From Trileptium ribeirensis (Eukaryota; Nematoda; Enoplea; Enoplida; Thoracostomopsidae), in assembly GCA_030248225.1 (NCBI GenBank), contig JASANE010012445.1, forward strand, positions 1-45,987: a stretch of DNA of 45,987 nucleotides, in the 5' to 3' direction. Position 1 is the stretch's first letter, and every line of letters begins with the position of its first letter. The notes under the pieces were generated by a model. The model had not been told where the DNA came from. It made no database searches and saw nothing but the letters and a program-made list of their open reading frames with translations. Of the stretch, positions 22,806 through 34,300 are shown in pieces. Made by a program: the position numbers and the translations under genes.

Positions 22806-23235
22806 CATTTGAAGTAGCTAAGAACCGAAAAAATTGTGACAACTCAGTGTATATAATATAAAACGAATTTCAGGGTTCGATTTTTCGCTAAATAGCGTGC
22901 GGGAGCCGAACAGGCTGACTGAATGAAATATAAAGGGCTCTGAACTTTTAAACTCGAACCGTGGAAAAACACCGAAAACATTAGCTATCCCTTCCTTCAT
23001 CCAATTCATAATTTTTAATATTGACTAATGATCATAATCGAAACTCAAAATCAACAACATTAATCTCACTATCAATCTCAAAAACAAAACCATTCATAAA
23101 AATTCGAATGTATATATCGTAGACCTCTCATGTCCTACCTAGGAGACCTCTCCGCAAAAACATTATTAATCATCATAATAATTCATCAACATCGTATTAT
23201 ATATTCCACGAGTAAAATATTTTGCAGCAAGACGG

Positions 23236-23890
23236 AACGCCAATAGGCGACTACCGTATCCTGCACCGGATAACTAGGTACTGCACACGACAACAACGAG
23301 GTATATAAAATATATTTACTATATAGTGTAATTTTGAGCGGTAATTTGTTGAAATTTGAAAAATGAGAAATTTTGAAGAACTGGGGTTTGGAGTTGGGGT
23401 TTAGTTTAGAAAAAGTAGAAAGAAGTTAAGGGTAAAATTTAAATATAATGAAAAGGGTATGTAGCGGATTTGAATCAAATTTGAGGAGTGAGAGTTAAGT
23501 TTTGAGTAAACGAGAGGTATTTGAAGAATATGGAAAATGGAGAAAGTGGAAATTTAATAAGAGGTGAATTTTAAAGGAAATAGGAAGAGGAAAAATAGGT
23601 GGGCCAAATATATGAATATATAGGGTTATATGGAAAGGGTATTAAAATTTGGAGTATATTGGTTAAGTTTTGAGGAAGAGGGGTTAGTTTGAAATTTGGT
23701 TGAAAAAGTGGGAAATTGAGAAAAATGGAATTTGGTTTAATTTTGGATTTTATTGAAAGGGGATGCGTGAATATGAAATAGGAGTTAAGAAAGAAGGTAT
23801 TGGAAAAGAAAAACGGTTTTTGAATTGAGTTTAAGTGAAAAATTTAGATTTTGGGATATATAGGTATTCGAGAAAAATTTAACAAATATA
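23236..23890 (-). repeat. C-depleted block (strand-asymmetric repeat), copy 2, inverted
   Basis: From ~23340 to 23885 the plus strand has only about ten C's by hand count, with many G's. In reverse complement it resembles 9905-10525, including the edge AGGATAC..GTCGCC.ATTGGCG (23236-23265). Confidence 0.6.
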
Positions 23891-24148
23891 TAGTTTGTAA
23901 ATGTATTTTATATATTTATACTAAATACATAGGTATTGGTAAGCATAGATGAATTACATAGGTAGTTTTACACAAATTTGCACTCATAGACCATGCCAGG
24001 AAAAGTTCCAAGCATCTCATTTAGCTATAACCCGGAAATTAATACTCTCAACCGTATATAAGCAACACTAAAAACAAGCTATACGTATATGCTGACATTT
24101 TAGGTTACCTATGTCACCGATCCCTAATGAAACCAATTATTAAATAAA

Positions 24149-24181
24149 ATTGTTTAGTGCATTATTAATACACTAAACAAT
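24149..24181. other. Perfect hairpin, 11-bp stem
   Basis: ATTGTTTAGTG and CACTAAACAAT flank an 11-base AT-rich loop. It lies just before copy 3 of the 2-kb repeat. Confidence 0.6.
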
Positions 24182-24264
24182 CAACAACCAAACCCTTCGG
24201 TGTCAGAACTACGACTGAAACTTAAGACAAAAACCCACGAAGTATAGGTTAGCTAATAATTGAA

Positions 24265-26465
24265 ACGAGTGAAAATATGCAAATTAATTTAGTAAAATAA
24301 GATTTATAAAATTTTAGAATTTTTGTGAAACTGGGAAACCATATAATTGATTTGCGGCAATAAAAACTTAAATTAAAATTTTGTGAAACTCGGGTCCCTG
24401 GGACTTTTGGTAGCCCACTAAACCCGCCGACCAGGCGACGCCTGGTAGCCTAGTGGACCTCTATGTTATTTTATGTTGTTTTCTTGGGGACAGCGGTTGG
24501 GTGGGGGATTTTTCTTATGTCGGCTATCTGTATTTAAAAGGGGACAGGATCGGTCACCTAGAGATTGTGCGGTTCGAGGTGTGGCTAGTAGAATGCCGGT
24601 GGGACACTGATTGCGACGCGCGTCTTCTTTTCGTGAGCGATGCTAATGCCTTATATTTTGTGATGTGGCGATAGCCTTGCTCTGCTCTATTGCTCGAGTT
24701 CCAGATAGTTAGGCAACAGACACGAGTATAGAATGTTTATTGCAACCTACGATAAAATATTAGAATACTGTTGTCACGCCCGTAGATCACTTGTGACACT
24801 ATTTTTCACGACCGTATTAGGTCGTATTACCGTTATTCTAGCTCGTAACGAAAACCGCGGCACTACTCTTTAGTACCGTTTTCTTTTAGCTCACGCTAAT
24901 TCGCATTCGTTTTTCAGTAACCGCAAATCGAGCTCTCGTAACCAAACGGTGGTACTTCCTTTAGTACCAGCTTATTTTCAGCTCACGTTCGTACTTCACC
25001 GGACGCTTTGCACAGTCTGACGTTTCGCTTTCGGTATGCCTTCGGCCACAAAATTCGGTGTTCTTGACGAACCTTATTTAGTACTTAGTTCTTATATTTA
25101 TTTAAAACTAACAAGTATTGACGTAGTCCTTAACCCTAAGTTATCACAACTAATGTTTAAGGGTTATACTTGAGCGATAGTGAGCGGAATTTATGTTATT
25201 TGTTACTTTATTAAAGCCCTTGTGGGTTGACAGAATGACGCTGGACGGCAGCCACCGTGCGATTATCTGAATACCTCACCCTAAGCCTTAGAGTTACATT
25301 AATAGTGCCAGTTCATTTAAACAGGCCGACATCGGACGGCTGCCGAACCACTTTCTTAAAACTGTACGGTAGCGGTTGACTACTATGCAGGTGAAGTTTG
25401 CTCAGTCCTGGTCTTGACTGCCTGGTCTCAGGATTGTTTTTGGGTTAGGCATTTCTCGAGGTGGTGGTACGAATCCTCACTCCTAATTCAACCGGTCTAC
25501 TCAAGAATAGTGCGCCCCACACCGATGACGCCGGACGGTAGCCGCCGACGTGTTAGCACTACTAAATGTATTCGAGACCCACCTGTACTCTCGCCGTCGT
25601 TACCACTTACTCGACACGAAAGGGCCAAAGTTTTTAAAATATTACTAAGCCTAGTACTTTATTGTTACCTATCACCCGTAGTTAGCCTTATTGCCACTGT
25701 TTACAGTATTTCTTGGGAAAACTAATATTACTAATTAAAAATAATAATGGTTTAAAGATACTTATTTGTGCTGCCAACTACAGTTATGTCCTTCACCCTA
25801 GACCCGCTTTCACTTTGATCCGTAAAGGTCAACAAGAAAACCGCGCGTTCTTTGCGCAACAGATGCCGACAAACTATTAAGCAAGATCAGTGAAATCGGA
25901 AACCCGAGTATAGGCGTTTCCTTTATATTCGTTACTAATAAAAGGGCCGAGTGCAAGCTCCTCCTGTAGACAATATGCGACTTGCACCCGCAATTCTTTG
26001 CGTGTCGGTACTCATTACACTATAAATCACTGTAAAATGACCCAAAACAATCGGGAACAAAACTGCCGATTCAATCCGCTGACGTAAGTACAAGATGGCG
26101 GATGTTAAATACACATAGCCGCCGAGATAACAAATTAAAACGATTAAAATTAGCTAGGTACGCCGTAAAGATAAAATGCATAAGTATATAATTAACACGT
26201 GGCTGTAAAACGCTTCCCCGATGCAGTCAAATTCCACGAAATCAAAGATCCAACTGACTTGTACAATAAAATCAAAACTAAATTTGACATAGCTAATAAA
26301 CAAAATTAATGAAAATATGCAAATTAAGACAGAAAAAGTAAGTTTTAAAATTTTGAAGAAATCGAAATTTGAGGGAACCGTATAATAAACTATTTAGTGA
26401 AAAAGATAGAAAAATTGGGATTTTTGCCCGGGAACCCTTTGGTAGCTTACTAAACCCCCGACACT
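24265..26465 (+). repeat. Dispersed ~2-kb repeat, copy 3, with the end module on both sides
   Basis: The module AATATGCAAATTAA..GGGAAACC.TATAAT..TTTTGGTAGC.CACTAAACCC occurs at 24265-24430 and again at 26300-26465. Between them the order of landmarks matches copies 1 and 2: GGTTGGGTGGGGG..GTCGGCTATC, GTGGCTAGTAGAATGCCGG, GCGCGTCTTCTTTTCGTG, and GGACGGC units at 25236, 25334 and 25533. The flanking modules give the copy an LTR-like or tandem-unit layout with a ~2.03-kb period. Confidence 0.6.
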
Positions 26466-27480
26466 CTATAAAATAACAGAACTTTCTTTATCGTCGTATT
26501 TTCCTTATTCCTCTAGCTAAGTAATTACATATCCGACTTCCAACATCATTCTTCTCAACTAATTTCATCATCATTCTCTAAATTTTACCTTCCTCTAAGC
26601 ATCCCAAAAACTTCCCAAATTCATTTCTTTCTTAACAAAATACCTTTCGTGCTTCCCTCACACCCTTCTTCTATATTTTTTTCCTAATTTTCAACTCCTT
26701 GCGCTTACTGCTACGTTATATGTTCATTCGCCAATTTCCTTCCTATATACCCTATCCAATCTTTCCTCCTTTTCAAATTTACTTATAATAATTTTCTCCT
26801 TTCCAAAATGCCTTATTTTTCTTTTCTGCGCTTTCCCATAACCCTACCTCCACTACCAACCTTTTTTCAAATGTCCAAATTTTACTAGCTATCCCATCTT
26901 TCCCTGTCAAAACCCCAATTAACGTGATAAATCTACCCCCCCTTTTCATAAATTTCAAATTTCTTTTTAATTTCTTCCCCTTGAAATTCCCCACTTTCAG
27001 GCCATTGCTCCTTCCACAAAACACCAATGTTCCCTCCACTCCCCACAATTTCCCCCAACTGTTTTCCTTCAAAATTTCTTTGCCTTAAATTTTCTAACAC
27101 CGCTATCCTCAAAACTTCTCTCGCTTATCAGTTTTCCTCTTAATTTCCCTTTCTACAAACTTTGCCATTTTCTCCTTTTCCTTTTATACACCTTTCCTTT
27201 AGCTGCCCTTCTTTCCCTTTAAAATTTATAAAATTCCCTAGTTCCTTTTCCCCACAATATCACATGACCCATCCCCATCCAACTCGATTTCATTTCTACT
27301 TCACCACAGTTTTTCAAAAATTTCTTTTACCCCTATCCCGCCCCACCGTTATGTCTCCAACCCATTTTTACTACCTCCAAATTTTTCAAAATTGGCGTAA
27401 TTTCCAAACATCAAAAACTATCTAAAAATCCACTTTCGCATTCTCTTACCCCTGCCCATTTTTCATTCTCCTTTGGATGG
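26466..27480 (+). repeat. G-poor block (strand-asymmetric repeat), copy 3
   Basis: About 1 kb of plus strand dominated by C, T and A with few G's. It follows directly on the end module of copy 3. ORFs on both strands here (26779-27072 minus, 27162-27425 plus) are composition artefacts. Confidence 0.55.
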
Positions 27481-27950
27481 TTAACGAGATTCCACTTTTG
27501 CGAAAGATTCCGTTTTGATGGTCAATACCGTCATCTATCCCGTCTTTCTTTCACTTTCAAAGACTTGCAATAATTTTGTTTAATCTTTTTAGTTTTTCAA
27601 TAATTTTGTTGTGTAGGGGCGGGGCAAGCACGATCGGGGGTGGCAAATTTAATATATTTCGGCAGCTCCCTATCATGGCTGGCTGGCCTTCTCACTCAAG
27701 CACCCCTAACTCACGCCCACATTTTGTAATATATTTTCCTAAATTTTCTGTTATATATCTCGGTCCATCTTCTGGGCTTGTAGCCTTCGAGATCCTAGGG
27801 CCTACACGTCCCAAATCTTATTCTGCGGACACTTTATTTCACTCACTAACAAATTACAAAGTACACACATTAAACAAATGAACGGTTGAACCGTACTCAT
27901 CTTAATTGCGCAGCTTATGATGCCAACTGAGGCCCTAATCTAATGCGTCG
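27481..27950. other. No gene recognised
   Basis: Mixed-composition DNA. The ORF 27576-27881 has no recognisable domain. Confidence 0.35.
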
Positions 27951-30052
27951 TTAACAGAGAAATGTGTGCACTTACTCGACGCCGTCAGCATATACACCCG
28001 TGTGCATAAAAACATTACATCCGATACCTTGTAACGACCTTCGTGAGTTGTTACACTAAGCAGGTTTTGCGTAACAACTTTGGTGCGTTGTCACGCATAA
28101 GCGCTTGTACGTAACAACATTGCTAATGTTGTTAGGTTCGAATGTTGTTACTTGCACTCGTAGTTTTACAACAACAATCGAATGTTGTTACGTACATTCT
28201 TAATCATACATACTCAATTCCAAGGTCAAAGTTGACAACCGTGTTTTACTTAAGACAAACATGCAACTGTTCGTCGAATCTTATGGACATTATAAATAAC
28301 TCGAAAAAATATAGAGATCGCAATCGCGTCATGTTATGTTTGAATGGTACGAGTTGAAATTTATCGGAGTTCAGGTCGGGTTCGAAGAAGGATCTCTAGT
28401 ATTTAGTTTATCTTAGTGGCGCTGATAATAAACCGCGTTTATTACCTTGAAAGGGCAGATACTCCAAGCATCATCCTCTGTTTTATTGCCTGCCCCTCCA
28501 CTTTTGAAAATCTAGCGACGCGCGCGATCGCACCCACGTTGTTTACAGCTTCCGTTGCTCCAGAGTATTTTCCATTAAATGTATTTAGTTGAATTAATTT
28601 CCCATTCCGCCCCGCCGACGACCGGCTGACTATACCCTTTCCGCTTGGATGTTCAACATGTATGGTATAATAATTTTACATGATTTCGATTGTCTAACAT
28701 TCAATTTGCTCGTAAACTGGTTTGTTTTATAATACGTGTACCGCATCAACACAGCGAGTGGTACATCGAATACAAAATAATATGGCCAAATTAACCTCTC
28801 TTATCATGTTAAAATTTATTGTTCTTTGAAGAAGCGCCCTTTTACATTCTTTAAATATATTTCAGTGATATATTTCTATAGAAGTCGTTTATGCATTATT
28901 TCGGCGCATACATGTGTGTGTTTACTGATATCATTATTATTTTCGATTCAACATTACAATGAAGCTTGCATTAGTTATGTATTGAGAAAATAATTTGAAA
29001 CTAGGATCGCCGCCACGAGATGGGAACACTGCTGTTTCGGGCACCGCCCTTCTCCTGTTTTGACTGATTCCCCCATTTTATAAATTTATAAATTTAAAAA
29101 TAACTCTGAACTCGCAACTGTTACATACGTTGAGCTAACTCCATAACCCGTAGGGCCCAAGGTAAAGAGAGGCGACGCCCCTCTTTACCGCTCACATGTG
29201 TGATAAATAAAAAGATGCGATAGGTTAAGTATGAAAAAGACAGCATCGAAATGTTAACGTATATTAGCCTGCTCCTCTTACTTGTTCGAAAAATGTTGCT
29301 TATGATTTGCGACTATTGTTCATTGGGTAACTGCTGACGATACGTTGTTTGATTTTTGTGGTTTGCGCCGAAATTTTGGAAAAATAGTGATTTGTGCTGG
29401 AATTATAAAAGTGTTATTTTGCTGTAGCCGTGGCTCTGTTGCGTCAGTTTCTCTAAATATCTGGAACATTGAAGATACTTTAGTTCTTTAGTTCTTTGAA
29501 TATGATATGTTATAATCAGGCCCGTGACCCCATATAGTATCATCCATGCAACCCACCTACAGAATAATGTAAAGACTTTTTAAAGACCGTAGTTCTTCAA
29601 TTTTATGACCAATAACACAGATTACAGTTCATGTATATATTTATATATGAATGTATTTGACAAATAAAATTTATGTTGAGTTTAAACAATAACTAAATAG
29701 CATACTAAAAATGTTCACTACAATGTTACATTTAAACTACAACAGGGAACGGCACCAGCACTGAAGACATCGGAATTGAGTATATATCGTTAAGTTTCTG
29801 CTTAGCAACATTCGATTGTTGTTATAAATTTGCGAGTGCAAGCAACAACATTCGAACGTAACAACATTAGCAATGTTGTTACATACAGTCGCTTATGCGT
29901 AACAACGCACCAAAGTTGTTACGCAGAACCTGCTTTGCGTAACAACTCACGAAGGTTGTTACATACTATCGAATGTAATGTTTCCATACACACGTGTGTA
30001 TATGCTGACTATGTCGAGTAAGTGCACACATTTCTATGTGAACGACACATAA
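27951..30052. mobile_element. Inverted-repeat element (family B) with TAA target duplication
   Basis: Arms 27954-28187 and about 29806-30049 are inverted copies, roughly 88% alike by eye. Ends read TGCGTCGTTAACAG on the left and, reversed, TGTGTCGTTCACATAG on the right. TAA lies directly outside both ends (27951-27953, 30050-30052). Each arm carries ACACGTGTGTAT and a series of GTAACAAC/GTTGTTAC palindromic units. The 1.6-kb interior has no transposase, so the element is non-autonomous. The termini resemble family A. Confidence 0.75.
29161..29189. other. Near-perfect palindrome, 14-bp stem
   Basis: GGTAAAGAGAGGCG pairs with CGCCCCTCTTTACC around a single A, with one imperfect pair. It lies inside the family B element. 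Confidence 0.7.
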
Positions 30053-31774
30053 CTGCGCAACCACTTAAATATCTGAGCTATAGGTCTTACTCCCAATTTT
30101 CTTTTAGTTGGTTTCTCTAAGTGTTCCAAATGTATAACGTTTTGCAAGTTTACTCTGGTTCTACTCCCGTAGAATTCTCTCTTGAACCTAAGTGAATTTT
30201 AGTCGTTAGAGAATAAATTTTTATGATTTTCTAAAATTATTAAGTATAAACAAATTTTAAGATTTTATTCAAAAATCTAGCAGATACACATACACATATC
30301 CGCTAATGTAGGCCTAATGCTTAGGGCACCTTGCCCTTACACTCAAATTCGCTATATTTTAAACTTTGGCTTAGACTCACATAAAATTCTTTTAATTTTG
30401 TTACTCCCTTTTAAAGGTTCCGGTAATATGTATAAAGTACACATATCGAAAAGACATGCCAGCAGAACATCGAGCGTGAGTTTTTTTGAGTGAGTGGTAG
30501 AACACGAGCACAAAAACAACTTAAAACTATGTCCAGCTGACCACGTTGCTCACACAACGCCTTGGTTGAAACTGCCTACCAGGGATGCCGACGACAGTGC
30601 ATCCTCACTGTTGTGTGACCTCAGGTACACGGCTGATTTTAATCACCTGGCTAGTGCAGGAGACATGAAAGATTTTCCGTAAGCAACTTGTGCTTAAAAC
30701 TGAGCGAGCACCTTCTCTGTTCATACAAATAAGGAGTAGTACACATCCAATTGCGAAACACTACAGTTTTTAATGAAACAAAAACTCATGCGATTTATCA
30801 AACTTAAAACTAACTTTTGATATTGGATGTATGGATTAGCTCCTGACGAATGTTTTAAAAAAATTATTTTTAAAATTTTGGGCAACACTATTTTTTAAAC
30901 TTCATAAATTTTTTTCAATCCCGTAGTGTTTTACCATGTGTCAGCAAGGCCCGAGTTTTCCAACATTTTTTAATTATCTTCCTCATAAAAAATAGTTTGA
31001 ATGCAATAGCTCGAACCCTGTTTGTTAAAATGCAGAGAATTACATAAAATTCCTCGTATTGGCATTGAGATATAAAATTGAAAAATATATTGCTCCTCTT
31101 TAACAGTACACTCGTTTTAAGGATCCGTAGTTAAAAATGAGTTACGATTCGTATTTTATTAAAGTTTTGCAAAAAGTGCTTTTGTTCGTAAAACGTTACC
31201 AGCTAATGGAGTATTCACACATGACCCGATAACTGCCATAAAACTATATATTTGTAATAATAAACAAATTTATTACTCACCTAAGCTGTGCTTACTCCCA
31301 TATTCCTTTTTGGGCCCCACTCCAGTACATTATTAGTATCAGTCTAAAAAGCGTATTGTGCCAATCGATATTTTTTGGCACCATCTCCGTTTGATAAGAC
31401 AACTCTTTGCAATTATGAGAAGAAAGTTTATTGAAATTTTAAAAACATAGAAACACCTAACTGAGAAGCAACGCTTCCACATAAACAACTATATATTTCC
31501 GACTTTTTCATGAACATTGCCTATTCGTGAATTTTCCCTGCAATAACTACAAGCCATTAGGGCTATCAGCGCAATGATTTTAAATACGGACTGTACCTTG
31601 TAACGACTGCACGTTAGTTCCTATTTTTTTAATTTATTAAAAATATGCCTTATAAAACCGACAAAAATGAAGCGTATAAGTGTCTTATAGTCAGTCATCA
31701 GGTAAATCAAAGCATACTTTCCAATACTCTAGCAAAACAAGTATTACGCATATAAACGTAAACTGAAAAAAAAA
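30053..31774. other. No gene recognised; possible exon-like patch at 30494-30682
   Basis: AT-rich. The patch 30494-30682 is more GC-rich, open in one frame for 62 codons, and ends CCGTAAGC, which could be a splice donor. No known domain and no second exon were found, so I do not call a gene. Confidence 0.25.
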
Positions 31775-32680
31775 TATTTTATGCGTGTGTAAACTTAACC
31801 TGCGCTCGCTGACTATCCTATTTTGTTATCTGGAAAAAATTGTGTACTCTATCGACTCAAGCAAAAATTTGCTGTTTTCTGTTCGCGAACATTGAAATTG
31901 TTTGCGAACGAAATTTTATGCGCAAGTAAACTTAAAATGACCCCGGAAACCATCCTATTTTGTATTTTTGGATAAAATTTGTTACGGAACGCTTTTTTGT
32001 CAATTGAAATTCGGCGTAAAACTGTTCACGAACACAGCGTTCGTGATTGAAATCTAACCATTTTGTGTTCGCGAAGATTGAAGTAAAATTACCCAAATGT
32101 TTGAGAAGGACAATTTGTCTATTTGATTGGGACATCACTTTAGCATTAAATTTGTTCGCGAACACTGTATAATCTAAATTCAAATGATAATTCATTAGGG
32201 AACAGAATTTCTGCAAACTGAAATCGTCAAAATTCTGTTCGAACACAAGGTCTAATTTCGGGTACTTCAATTTGATTTTGCCAATTTTTGGTTAGCGAAA
32301 AACCGAATGAAATTAAGCCTGTTTTCCGTAACTAGGGTTTGCGATTCAATATCGGTAATGACAGAATACGATGGTTCGCGGGGTCACCTTAAGTTTACTC
32401 ACGCATTATCGCTTTTGAATTACTGAGGGTTATGTTCGCGAGCATAATAACAAAATACCGGAACCTTTCGTTTATGCCATCGCATTTACGTGGAATTTGT
32501 TCGGGAACAGAGACGAATCCTAAGTGAAAACTAATAATTGTCGTAGAACTTTTATTGGCCGATAGCAATGAATCGAATCCCCTTTCTTGCTTGTTCACTA
32601 ACAATGAATGTGGATTCGACATCGGATTTTACAAAATAGGATAGTTAGCGGGCGCAGGTTAAGTTTAGCCGCGCTTTAAA
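31775..32680. mobile_element. Nested pair of small inverted-repeat elements (MITE-like)
   Basis: The outer ends match in inverted orientation (31791-31824 and 32631-32665: TAAACTTAACCTGCGC..CGCT.ACTATCC). An inner pair of related ends lies at 31919-31975 and 32361-32405 (GTAAACTTAA..TGACCCCG..AACCAT). All four ends share the TAAACTTAA start, and three carry TCCTATTTTGT. Between them, TGTTCGCGAACA-like palindromes recur at about 31880, 32155 and, changed, near 32015, 32072 and 32433. The minus ORFs 31932-32270 and 32395-32622 lie within the repeats. Confidence 0.65.
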
Positions 32681-32912
32681 ATCAAGTCAGAAAATTCGTG
32701 GGAAGATTTAAACATTTTTTAATGTTCATTTGATTTTCCAATTAGGAGCTCCCGTGTGCACCACATTGATAACGGCCAACGACACGCCACTAACAATTGC
32801 ATCACAGTAGTTAACACGAATGTCCCAAATAGGACGAAAAATTTATCCCAAAACTACTATATTTATCCCCAAAACGAAGAAAATGGTTTCCTTTTTTAAG
32901 TTTTAAATATAA

Positions 32913-33430
32913 TGCAGGTTTCACAGAATAATGACTGCAAAAAGTGGACAGTTTTGTCTTTAACAGCCGTTTGCAAGAAAGTAAAATCTCTAATGGACGG
33001 TTATAAAATATTTTAGTTTCTTGAAAACGGCTGCTAGAGATTTTTGTCTTTAATAACCGCTTGTTTGATATCGAAATCTCTAACAGATGGCTGTAAGAAA
33101 CTTAGGTCTTATATAGATAGCCATTAAATACCTAAATCTCTGACGGCTAGTTGTTGGAGACTAAAATGTCCTGCAGCTAGCGATAACAGATTATTGTCTC
33201 TATGTTAGAAACTTTTATCTCTTACGGCCAGCTATAAAATATAAAAGTCTCTAATAGCTATCCATTATACTTTCAAATATTTAAAGGTTGGCTGTAAGAG
33301 ATTTTTGTATGTTACAGCTGAATGTAAGAGACAAAAGTTTCTAACAGGTAGCCATTAGAAACAAAAATCCGTAAGCTATGCTATCTGAAATTGGTTTTAG
33401 TCTCTTATGGGTAGCTCTAGACATTGTATT
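32913..33430 (+). mobile_element. Lone, diverged arm of the family A foldback element
   Basis: Begins TAA|TGCAGGTTTCACAGAATAATG and then GGACAGTTTTGTCT, as in the arm at 11472. It continues with decayed ~30-bp units of the GTCTCTTA..TAAGAGAC type. No inverted partner was seen in the rest of the window, so this is a lone or truncated arm, older than the copy at 11472-15440. Confidence 0.6.
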
Positions 33431-33469
33431 TCACGCGGTACAAAAGGGTTAGATTTTCAAGCTCCAACG

Positions 33470-33710
33470 CGGCTCGAGTCATCGTAAGAAATATCCGGCT
33501 CGGTTTTACGTCACGCTTGGTATAAACTAGTTCGGCTCGCCACTTCACGACCTGTATCCGACTTTGGTAAGCGATGCTCAGTTCGGCTCATAATAATAAA
33601 AGTTTGCGATTCCCTAACAGAGATAACACTATAATATACAAACCAATATAGGATCTGCTTTTCAAATACACAAGGCACAGCACTCACAGACAGATCTCAG
33701 TTTCGGCTCG
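33470..33710 (+). promoter_or_regulatory. Cluster of five CGGCTC(G/A) sites upstream of the PHD-finger ORF
   Basis: CGGCTCG occurs at 33470, 33496, 33533 and 33704, and CGGCTCA at 33584, often as TTCGGCTCG. The cluster lies 230-470 bp upstream of the ATG at 33943. A hairpin (TGCGCCAA/TTGGCGCA, 33719-33740) follows it. A role as promoter or binding-site array is inference. Confidence 0.35.
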
Positions 33711-33942
33711 GGTATTCATGCGCCAATGCTTTTTGGCGCACGTAAAGCCTAAATTCTCACCTCCGACGTCCAGTTTAAAGTGAAGCTTTATTGATTCATT
33801 GAGCTTAACTGTAGTTTCACATTGATTTTTCGTATGCATGGTTTTAATTTTAGACTGTCAATTAAACTTACTCGTTCTATATTAGCGATTCTCAACGATT
33901 CATCGCCGCGTTATGAGTCTACTACGTTAAACTGCTACGAAA

Positions 33943-34300
33943 ATGTCGACAATCATTTCGCGTGCGCCTATCGCTAATAAAGGCTCATCGCAAAGCAATG
34001 TTCATAAATCGTCACGTCAAGCCAACAGTACTAACCAGCTGTCTGAGCGCCAGCCTCGTCATTCGCATCAGTCGTCTGAAATTTCGACCGATAACGAACT
34101 TTGCGCTGAATGTAAAAAATAAGGCGGGAACGACTGTTTCGAATGCGATCTTTGCGGATGCTGGATCCACTTTACCTGCATCAACATCGCTAAAACCGAC
34201 GCCAAACTGTATGAAATTGCTCATGTACTAATGTAATAACGGCGACGCAGCTGCATGGCGCAACTTCCTAACACCATGCCCATACGACCCCGGCTATCAT
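33943..34300 (+). pseudogene. PHD-type zinc-finger ORF, broken
   Basis: From ATG 33943 the frame runs 59 codons of Ser/Gln-rich sequence into CAEC, then meets TAA at 34120-34122. In the same frame it continues with a CFECDLCGCWIHFTCINI core, the usual C-D-x-C-x-x-W-x-H-x-x-C heart of a PHD finger, up to TAA 34234. A one-base shift near 34232 would bring in CNNG and a further ~20 residues. PHD fingers of this form occur in chromatin proteins and in ORF1/Gag-like proteins of retroelements. Given the surroundings, the second is more likely, but no RT is attached. One stop and one shift make it non-functional as read. Confidence 0.5.

Noticed and set aside
28379..28392. GGGTTCGAAG as a tRNA box B
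   Set aside because: No box A at a suitable distance and no clover-leaf fold nearby.
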